A stretch of DNA of 10,331 bases, from contig JAPPPH010000123.1 of the NCBI GenBank assembly GCA_028817635.1, positions 1-10,331 on the forward strand. Reading direction: 5' to 3'. Origin of the DNA: Verrucomicrobiales bacterium (GTDB lineage: Bacteria; Verrucomicrobiota; Verrucomicrobiia; Limisphaerales; UBA1096). Both the position numbers and the translations under genes were made by a program. How positions within the stretch are numbered: position 1 is the stretch's first letter; each line of letters starts with the position of its first letter. Below the pieces are notes generated by a model that was not told the origin of the DNA, made no database searches, and saw only the letters and a program-made list of their open reading frames with translations. Shown one piece after another: positions 1-5,069 of the stretch.

Positions 1-474
1 TTTTTCCCGGTGCATGAGGGAGCGAAGTGGGCGTACGATCCGGAGACAAGGACAATTCTTGATCCTGACATAATTGAGATGTGGGAAAACATGCGGTCGT
101 TCATCGTCTCGTTATTGGCCGCCGGTTTTTTCGGGTATCAATGGTTTCGAAAACGCCAATCGCGGCTGAAGGATAACAAAATTGACGAGTATGTCCGTCG
201 AGTGATCGACATCGAACGGCAACAAATGAATCTGGATGCAGGTGGCGGGATTGAGGATTTGGACAAACTGCAGGTGCTGCAGGATCAGCTCACCGAGTTG
301 AGGCAGGAATGTTTCAAGGATTTCTCAGGTCACAATATTCAGGACGAACCGGGTACAGACTGTTTCCTCGAGTTATGTGCCTCGTTGAGCGAGAAGCTGA
401 ATTCCAAGATGACTCGTCTCCGTCTCGGCGGGGACATTCAACGGCTCGCCAAGGCGATTGAGGGCGAAAAATAG
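1..474 (+). CDS. C-terminal part of a TAXI/TRAP-type solute-receptor-like membrane protein (5' partial)
   Basis: The frame is open from the first base, so the true start lies outside the window; a GTG at 10 is internal. The visible first residues (Phe-Phe-Pro-Val-His-Glu-Gly-Ala) resemble the last conserved segment of TAXI-type TRAP transporter substrate-binding proteins, which usually reads Pro-x-His-x-Gly-Ala followed by a Tyr-rich stretch. Then comes one hydrophobic segment, residues about 29-47 counted from the GTG (MRSFIVSLLAAGFFGYQWF), followed at once by basic residues (RKRQSRLK), as for a membrane anchor with a cytoplasmic tail. The last 100 residues are charged and helical, probably coiled coil, with no further membrane segment. 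TAXI proteins with a C-terminal membrane helix plus helical tail are known. The family call rests on a short motif and the architecture, so it is tentative; another membrane-anchored receptor is possible. The gene ends 8 bp from the convergent coiled-coil gene. Confidence 0.6.
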   Translation, partial: FFPVHEGAKWAYDPETRTILDPDIIEMWENMRSFIVSLLAAGFFGYQWFRKRQSRLKDNKIDEYVRRVIDIERQQMNLDAGGGIEDLDKLQVLQDQLTELRQECFKDFSGHNIQDEPGTDCFLELCASLSEKLNSKMTRLRLGGDIQRLAKAIEGEK

Positions 475-482
475 TCCGCCGG

Positions 483-1289
483 TTATTCCTTCTCCTCGCG
501 CCGTTCCCGGTGGATGGCCTCAAGTTCCTTGAGCTGTTCGTTGAGTTCATTGAGATGCGCCTTGACCTCGGCGGCGCGATCTTCCAGTCGGTGGCGCTCG
601 GCCTTGGCCTCTTCGCCGTCGCCCTTAACCCGCTTCAAGGCAACGATCAATTCCTCGAGATGTGCGCGTGCCTCCCGGCGCTCGGCCTGCAAATGCTCGA
701 AGTGCTGGCGTAACTCCTCCCGTTCGCCGTGGCCCTCACGCCTCCGGTGTTCCTGCCGGGAGAGATGCTCCATGAGTTCTTCCGCCCTGCGTTGCAGTTG
801 TTCCGCGCGGTCAAGTTTTCCGGCTTCGCGCAGATCTTCAATTTCCTGTCGCAAGTGGTGGATTTCTTCCTCGATTGCCTCAGCCTCGGAATGAGCTTTC
901 TCCTCTTCGTGGTCTTCATCTTCCCCGTGAAATTCAGCGAGTCGATGCCTGAGTTCGTGAATCTCATCCCGTGTTTGGTGGCGTTTATCCTCCAGCCGAT
1001 CCTGAAGTGCGCTGATCTTTTTTAGTTGTGTGGCAAGCTCGTCCCGTTCGGTTTCGTTGGATTCAAATTCAGATTCAACCTCCAGCGATGTGCGTTCGAG
1101 ATCCAGTTGGTGCACGCGCTTGGTGAGTTCGCTGAATTTCTCAAGCAACACGTCCACCTCAATGTCGATGAGTTGCCTTTCAGTATCCATCGCGATGATT
1201 TCGCGGTGTTCTTCGGCCGACAGAGTGTGAGTGAGTGCCAAGCCGGCAGCCATCACTGCAGTGGCGATGAGTGTGCGTGTTGTTTTCAT
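483..1289 (-). CDS. Exported coiled-coil protein, unknown function
   Basis: I do not recognise a named family. The product is 268 residues from the ATG at 1289. A GTG at 1316 would add nine residues ahead of the signal peptide. I prefer the ATG because it puts a standard signal peptide at the N-terminus: Lys2 and Arg5, a hydrophobic core (residues 7-20) and a likely signal peptidase I site after Leu-Ser-Ala25. Everything after that is highly charged (Glu, Arg, His, Lys, Leu) with heptad-like spacing of Leu, Ile and Val and no Pro or Gly-rich breaks. It should form one or more long coiled coils in the periplasm. A Glu/Asp/His-rich acidic patch (GEDEDHEEEKAHSEAEAIEEE, roughly residues 127-146) sits mid-protein and may be a flexible or metal-binding stretch; this is inference. 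A structural or envelope-spacing role is plausible but unproven. It lies downstream of mtnA on the same strand, with a possible terminator between. Confidence 0.83.
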   Translation of the reverse strand: MKTTRTLIATAVMAAGLALTHTLSAEEHREIIAMDTERQLIDIEVDVLLEKFSELTKRVHQLDLERTSLEVESEFESNETERDELATQLKKISALQDRLEDKRHQTRDEIHELRHRLAEFHGEDEDHEEEKAHSEAEAIEEEIHHLRQEIEDLREAGKLDRAEQLQRRAEELMEHLSRQEHRRREGHGEREELRQHFEHLQAERREARAHLEELIVALKRVKGDGEEAKAERHRLEDRAAEVKAHLNELNEQLKELEAIHRERREEKE

Positions 1290-1292
1290 AAT

Positions 1293-1334
1293 TAAAAATC
1301 GAGAGCGAACGTACACCTGAAGCCGCTCGTTCGC
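1293..1334 (-). terminator. Possible intrinsic terminator after mtnA
   Basis: Between the mtnA stop (1362) and the coiled-coil start (1289) there is a perfect 7-bp inverted repeat, GCGAACG at 1305-1311 and CGTTCGC at 1328-1334, with a 16-nt loop. On the minus strand it is followed six bases later by a run of five T (1298-1294). The arrangement fits a weak rho-independent terminator for mtnA. The loop is long and the T-run is not adjacent, so it could equally be a leader hairpin in the mRNA of the coiled-coil gene, or chance. Confidence 0.33.
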
Positions 1335-1361
1335 AATGGGGGAACGATTCTCCGTCGGATG

Positions 1362-2468
1362 TCAGGCTTTGTCGGTGAAACCCAGCTTGGCCCGGTTTTT
1401 CCAGAGTTGCCGGGGCTTGAAGATGCCCAGCGGCGTGATGATGCCGGTGATCAACTCCGGTGGCGTCACGTCGAAGGCCGGGTTGCGTGCGGTGCTGCCG
1501 GGGTTGGCCACGCGTATGGACTGTCGCCGTCCGCTGTCGGTAATGCCCCACGCGCGCAGCACTTCGTCCTGTGTGCGCTCCTCGATCGGGATGGCCAAGC
1601 CGGACTCGAGTTCCCAGTCGATCGTCGATAACGGGATGGCAACGTAAAACGGGATGCCATGGCGCTTGGCCAAGACTGCCTTGGTGTAGGTGCCGATCTT
1701 GTTGGCGACCTCACCGGTACGGCCAAGCGTGCGGTCACTGCCGACGATGACGAGGTCGATCTCACCGCGCTGCATCAGGTGCCCGGCAGCATTATCGGCG
1801 ATGATGTCGTGCGGGATGCCCTGTTGTGCCAATTCCCACGCAGTGAGGATGGCTCCCTGTGAGCGGGGCCGGGTTTCGTCGCAGAAAATGTGCAGCGACT
1901 TACCCCGGGCCTGTGCGGCGTAAATCGGCGCGGTGGCGGAGCCGTGGTCGACGAACGCCAACCAACCGGCGTTGCAGTGGGTCAGCACCCGGGCACCGTC
2001 GGGGATGAGTGGTTCGCCCGCTTGGCCAAGCGCTTGGCAGTGGGCGGCATCGTCCTCAGCGAATTGCTCGGCCAAGGCCAAGGCCTGTCTCTGCCGCTCG
2101 GCCACAGTGATCGCGTTTATATTCGCCCGCATCCAGCGCATGGCGTTGACCGGATCGACGGCTGTGGGCCGGGCATCGGCCAGCGTCCGGTGAACCTTGG
2201 CCAAGTGCTTCTCGAAACTTTTCACGCCTCGCCCCTGAAACGCCCGGGCGCCCTGTGCCAGACCGTAGGCGGCGGTGGCACCGATCGCACCGGCGCCGCG
2301 CACGATCATGTCGGTGATGGCGCGCGCCGTTTCGACGTAGTTCGTGGTGGAGACGATTTTGAATTGATGCGGGAGCAGTCGTTGCTCGATCAATCGAACC
2401 CTGTTTCGCGCCTTGTCGAACCATACCGTCCGGTAATGTTTTGACTTCCCGTTATGGGTGACGTTCAT
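1362..2468 (-). CDS. mtnA: S-methyl-5-thioribose-1-phosphate isomerase
   Basis: MtnA converts 5-methylthioribose-1-phosphate (an aldose) to 5-methylthioribulose-1-phosphate in the cytoplasm, a step of the methionine salvage pathway that recycles methylthioadenosine from polyamine synthesis. The 368-residue length is normal. Visible family motifs in order are RGAGAIGATAAYG (57-69), THCNAGWLA (163-171) with the catalytic Cys165, DETRP (197-201), GSDR (243-246) with catalytic Asp245, NKIGTY (256-261) and NPAFDVTP (329-336). Cys165 and Asp245 correspond to Cys160 and Asp240 of the well-studied Bacillus enzyme. The protein belongs to the eIF-2B alpha/beta/delta fold family, but the Cys and Asp motifs together mark the isomerase. 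The ATG at 2468 gives the usual N-terminus; no Shine-Dalgarno is visible. It starts 16 bp after the TPR gene stop, suggesting co-transcription. Other salvage genes are not in the window. The gene contains one exact palindrome and two degenerate copies. Confidence 0.96.
   Translation of the reverse strand: MNVTHNGKSKHYRTVWFDKARNRVRLIEQRLLPHQFKIVSTTNYVETARAITDMIVRGAGAIGATAAYGLAQGARAFQGRGVKSFEKHLAKVHRTLADARPTAVDPVNAMRWMRANINAITVAERQRQALALAEQFAEDDAAHCQALGQAGEPLIPDGARVLTHCNAGWLAFVDHGSATAPIYAAQARGKSLHIFCDETRPRSQGAILTAWELAQQGIPHDIIADNAAGHLMQRGEIDLVIVGSDRTLGRTGEVANKIGTYTKAVLAKRHGIPFYVAIPLSTIDWELESGLAIPIEERTQDEVLRAWGITDSGRRQSIRVANPGSTARNPAFDVTPPELITGIITPLGIFKPRQLWKNRAKLGFTDKA
1664..1675. repeat. Near-exact palindrome copy (GCTTGGCCAAGA)
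   Basis: One mismatch to the 12-bp consensus, in the last base. It lies inside mtnA and is read as Leu-Ala-Lys, within a conserved family position (residues 266-268), so it may be partly coincidental. Confidence 0.6.
2020..2031. repeat. Palindrome GCTTGGCCAAGC, exact copy in mtnA
   Basis: Exact 12-bp copy. It encodes Leu147-Gly-Gln-Ala150 of MtnA, in a stretch where many family members have a similar Ile-Gly-x-x, so the repeat fits without changing protein length. A half-copy (GCTTGG) follows directly. Confidence 0.95.
2195..2206. repeat. Degenerate palindrome copy (CCTTGGCCAAGT)
   Basis: The inner ten bases CTTGGCCAAG match exactly and form a palindrome; the two outer bases differ. It lies in mtnA and is read as Leu-Ala-Lys (residues 89-91). 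Confidence 0.55.
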
Positions 2469-2484
2469 CGGGGAGTGCCCGGTG

Positions 2485-2895
2485 TCAGGCGGTGTGCTTT
2501 TTCGTCAATTGATGACGGATCGACTTGTAGCGTGGGTCGGTACGTACCTTATTCAGATCCGGGTCGGTGTCCATCCACTTGGAGTCGTCGTAGCCGAGGT
2601 GCACCGCCTTATTGAGTGCAGTGATGGATTCGTCGATACGATCGGTCAGCGAGTAGCTACAGGCGAGGTTATAAAATACCATCGAGTCGTCCGGGAGCAG
2701 CCTCGAGAGGTGTTCGTCGATCTTTAGTCCATCGGTGAAACAACCGCGCTTGGTATAGTCGTCGCCCAGCAACTGCAACGCCTCAATGTAACCGGGGTCG
2801 CGCTCAACGAGTCCCGACAGAAAATCGATTTCGATATCGAGTTCGCGTTTCTCCTTGTCCGAAAGGGGTTGTCGTTCAGTTGCCAGATCCGACAT
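2485..2895 (-). CDS. Small TPR-repeat protein
   Basis: A 136-residue soluble protein without signal peptide or membrane segment. Two tetratricopeptide-type helical repeats are visible, at about residues 35-68 and 71-104. The second has the classic spacing (MVFYNLACSYSLTDRIDESI, then ALNKAVHLGY). It closes with a motif often seen after such repeats in short bacterial TPR proteins, Trp-Met-Asp-Thr-Asp-Pro-Asp-Leu followed by Arg-x-Asp-Pro-Arg-Tyr (107-123). Residues 1-30 are a charged helical lead-in. TPR proteins bind protein partners; no catalytic role is expected. The gene is 16 bp upstream of mtnA on the same strand, so the two are probably one transcript, but nothing shows that the TPR protein acts in methionine salvage. 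The ATG at 2895 has no clear Shine-Dalgarno. A gap of 73 bp separates it from the next gene upstream. Confidence 0.87.
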   Translation of the reverse strand: MSDLATERQPLSDKEKRELDIEIDFLSGLVERDPGYIEALQLLGDDYTKRGCFTDGLKIDEHLSRLLPDDSMVFYNLACSYSLTDRIDESITALNKAVHLGYDDSKWMDTDPDLNKVRTDPRYKSIRHQLTKKHTA

Positions 2896-2968
2896 TGGGC
2901 CGTGACTGTTATCGGCTCACTTCATTCCCAAGTCAAGCCGTTGTAGGCTGAAACACATCATGTAGCGC

Positions 2969-3832
2969 TTATTTTTTCTTCCGGTGCAACTTGTTGTGTG
3001 TCGGGAAATCCCGGTTGTACCGCTTGAGTAACGCTTTTTCGTCGTTTTTGACGATGTAAATTTTGCCCCGAATTTCAAGCCGTTCGCCCGGCTTGAGTCC
3101 GCCCAGCCGGAAATCGCTGTGCAGACAGCGGATGACGCCCTGAAACAATTCCTGATACGGCTCGAACGCAGTGGCAAAAATCATCGAGCCATCCGCGCTG
3201 TAGCAACCGATCAAGCCGTTGCTGGGAACGGCAGGGTGCAGCGGCCGCGGGTTGACGTCTGCGCGGGGCACGCCCGGCCCCGCCCAGACCTGACCGGGAA
3301 TGTAGCGGGCCTCGGTGGCCCAACCTTGTGTCGGCATCATGGCACGTTTGCCATCGAGATAAATGAAGCTCTTTTTGATGTAGGCGTACTTGTCCGGGGT
3401 GGCGTCCGCACCGGTGCCGGTAAATTTCCCGACCCGAATGCAGGGCTGTGCCCAGTGCGCCTCAGAGCGTTTGGCTGTGGGGTTGTGTGCGGTGAGCTGA
3501 AAATCAACCTCGTCATGTGTTGCGGTAATGACGTGCTCCACGGTTACCCCGTCACTCACAACGCAGTGCAGCTTCAATTGCGAGCCGTCGGCACTGCGGG
3601 ATACCAGTCGCGTCTTGTGGCCGACCACCGTGTGTTTGCTCCAGTCGGTCGTCTGGGAGTTGGCCCTGCAATAGGCCTCCAGATAATGAATTTTCATCTC
3701 ACCGCCGGGCAGATGATCCCCGCTGATCGTCAGGTAATTCTTGGCCCAGTGCAGCTTGAGCTTGGCTGGCTCGACCGCTTGGCCAAGCGCTGTTCCGAGT
3801 GCGAACAGAAGGAGTGTGGCAGTCTGTTTCAT
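2969..3832 (-). CDS. Conserved secreted protein of unknown function
   Basis: A 287-residue protein with an N-terminal signal peptide: Lys2, a hydrophobic core LLLFALGTAL, then likely cleavage after Gly-Gln-Ala19. The mature part looks like a mostly beta protein and contains segments I recall as conserved in uncharacterised planctomycete and verrucomicrobial proteins: HWAKNYLTISG (28-38), YLEAYCR (50-56), AHWAQPCIRVG (125-135), DVNPRPL (192-198), PSNGLIGCYSADG (203-215) and EPYQELFQGVI with CLHSDFR (224-242). Four of its cysteines (55, 90, 131, 210) lie within or near these segments and could form disulfides. The C-terminus is strongly basic. No known enzyme motif is evident, so I give no function; a role in polysaccharide or small-molecule handling outside the cytoplasm would be a guess. 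The gene is divergent from the aminotransferase, with a 92-bp shared upstream region. The palindromic repeat at 3776-3789 encodes the end of the signal peptide. Confidence 0.9.
   Translation of the reverse strand: MKQTATLLLFALGTALGQAVEPAKLKLHWAKNYLTISGDHLPGGEMKIHYLEAYCRANSQTTDWSKHTVVGHKTRLVSRSADGSQLKLHCVVSDGVTVEHVITATHDEVDFQLTAHNPTAKRSEAHWAQPCIRVGKFTGTGADATPDKYAYIKKSFIYLDGKRAMMPTQGWATEARYIPGQVWAGPGVPRADVNPRPLHPAVPSNGLIGCYSADGSMIFATAFEPYQELFQGVIRCLHSDFRLGGLKPGERLEIRGKIYIVKNDEKALLKRYNRDFPTHNKLHRKKK
3776..3789. repeat. Palindrome CGCTTGGCCAAGCG, exact 14-bp copy
   Basis: A perfect 14-bp palindrome inside the secreted-protein gene. It encodes Leu16-Gly-Gln-Ala19, the C-region of the signal peptide and its likely cleavage site. 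Confidence 0.95.
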
Positions 3833-3924
3833 GGTTGGTTCCGAAAAGGGTCGGCCCTTCGCCTGACCAAGTCAACGGCAATGCGTCTTGCGCTTGGCCA
3901 AGCGCCGGCAAATACTCCCGCGCC
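3833..3924. promoter_or_regulatory. Divergent intergenic region between secreted protein and aminotransferase
   Basis: This 92-bp gap must hold the promoters of both flanking genes, which are transcribed away from each other. I could not find convincing -35 and -10 boxes. Two structures are visible: a short hairpin, AAGGG at 3846-3850 and CCCTT at 3855-3859 with a TCGG loop, and the only intergenic copy of the 14-bp palindrome, at 3891-3904. The regulatory assignment is from position only. Confidence 0.45.
3891..3904. repeat. Palindrome CGCTTGGCCAAGCG, exact intergenic copy
   Basis: A perfect 14-bp palindrome ending 20 bp before the aminotransferase ATG. It is the only exact copy outside a gene. 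Its distance to the copy at 3776 is 115 bp. It could act as an operator-like site, or simply be one more member of the dispersed family. Confidence 0.95.
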
Positions 3925-5061
3925 ATGGGAGAACCGATCCACGTCCCCCTGCTGGACCTCAACCAGCAAAACCAGCCACTCGCCGCGGAGTTGAAGGACA
4001 CCTTTGCGCGGGTACTCGACTCGTCGCAATTCATCCTTGGCCCGGAGGTGGAGGCGTTTGAGCGGCAGATTGCTGCAGAGGTCGGTGCCGGGCACGTGAT
4101 CGGTGTCAGCTCCGGCACTGATGCGTTGCTGCTCTCACTGATGGCGCTCGGGATCGGTCCCGGCGACGAGGTGCTCTGTCCGTCGTTCACGTTTTTCGCC
4201 ACGGCCGGTTCCGTCTCGCGAACCGGCGCGACCCCGGTGTTCGTCGATTCGCTGGACGACGACTTCAACCTCGACCTCGAGGACGCCGCGAGGCGTGTTA
4301 CCGACAAAACCAAGGCGATCATCCCGGTGCATCTGTTCGGGCAGGCGGCCGACATGGATGCCGTGCACCGACTGGCCAGTGCGCACGACCTGATGGTGCT
4401 CGAGGACGCCGCCCAGTCGATGGGCACGCAGTTCGGTGAAAAAAAAGCGGGTACGATGGGCGACCTCTGCGCGTTCAGTTTTTTTCCGTCCAAAAACCTC
4501 GGCGGCTTCGGGGACGGCGGCATGATTACCACCAACGACGATGCCCTCGCTGGGCGTGTACGAATCCTGCGCGTTCACGGCGGGGCACCGAAATATTATC
4601 ACAAAGCAATCGGTGGCAACTTCCGCCTCGACCCGTTGCAGGCGGCGCTGCTCCGAACCAAGCTGGGTCATCTGCCGGGCTACATCGCCAAGCGTCGCGC
4701 CAACGCGGCGACTTATCTGGAGCGCCTGGCGGAGAGTGCTCCTGTGCGGGATGGGCGTTTGGTTTTGCCCTCGGAGATTTCGGGCCGGACGCACACGTGG
4801 AACCAGTTCACTATCCGCGTGACCGACGGAAAACGGGACGTGCTCATGGAGCATTTGTCTGCGAACAACGTCGGTTCGGCGATTTATTATCCGGTGCCGT
4901 TGCATAGGCAGGAGTGTTTTTCAAATTTACCCAGTTTTGAAGAAAGCTTGCCAGTCTGCGAAAAAATGGCGGACGAAGTGTTGAGCATTCCAATTTATCC
5001 GGAGCTGTCCACCGAGCAAATCGACCACGTCATCAACACGATCGCCAACGCTCCGATTTGA
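3925..5061 (+). CDS. DegT/DnrJ/EryC1/StrS family PLP-dependent sugar aminotransferase
   Basis: A cytoplasmic fold-type I aminotransferase of 378 residues, the normal length, that transfers an amino group (typically from glutamate) to a keto-sugar nucleotide for cell-surface glycan or similar synthesis. Motifs in order: PLLDLNQQ (8-15), the cofactor phosphate loop SSGTDALLLSL (62-72), PSFTFFATA (86-94), VHLFGQAADMDA (135-146), LEDAAQSMG (159-167) with Asp161 for the PLP ring nitrogen, FSFFPSKNLGGFGDGGM (184-200) with PLP-binding Lys190, GGNFRLDPLQAALL (230-243), and YYPVPLHRQECF (321-332). I chose the ATG at 3925 because the N-terminus then matches the family. The frame stays open back to 3799, but that extension runs into the opposite gene's start and has no family similarity. 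The exact sugar substrate cannot be told from sequence alone and there are no neighbouring sugar genes. It ends 8 bp from the convergent ankyrin gene. Confidence 0.95.
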   Translation: MGEPIHVPLLDLNQQNQPLAAELKDTFARVLDSSQFILGPEVEAFERQIAAEVGAGHVIGVSSGTDALLLSLMALGIGPGDEVLCPSFTFFATAGSVSRTGATPVFVDSLDDDFNLDLEDAARRVTDKTKAIIPVHLFGQAADMDAVHRLASAHDLMVLEDAAQSMGTQFGEKKAGTMGDLCAFSFFPSKNLGGFGDGGMITTNDDALAGRVRILRVHGGAPKYYHKAIGGNFRLDPLQAALLRTKLGHLPGYIAKRRANAATYLERLAESAPVRDGRLVLPSEISGRTHTWNQFTIRVTDGKRDVLMEHLSANNVGSAIYYPVPLHRQECFSNLPSFEESLPVCEKMADEVLSIPIYPELSTEQIDHVINTIANAPI

Positions 5062-5069
5062 TTCCGGAC

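Noticed and set aside
1290..1316. GTG start at 1316 for the coiled-coil protein
   Set aside because: It would place nine extra residues before a good signal peptide and offers no better ribosome-binding sequence than the ATG at 1289.
2485..2895. TPR gene as part of the methionine salvage pathway
   Set aside because: Adjacency to mtnA suggests co-transcription only. TPR proteins are generic and no other salvage gene is present to support a functional link.
2896..2968. Hairpin terminator between the secreted-protein and TPR genes
   Set aside because: Only 4-bp stems (AGCC/GGCT and GCCG/CGGC) are present and no T-run follows them.
3799..3924. A 42-codon N-terminal extension of the aminotransferase from an ATG at 3799
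   Set aside because: The extension overlaps the start of the opposite secreted-protein gene, reads through the intergenic palindrome as Ala-Trp-Pro-Ser, and does not resemble the family. The ATG at 3925 gives a standard N-terminus.
3119..3994. Long open frame on the plus strand opposite the secreted-protein gene
   Set aside because: It is a mirror frame in GC-rich DNA. The minus-strand product has a signal peptide and conserved-looking motifs, while the plus-strand translation has no recognisable domain.
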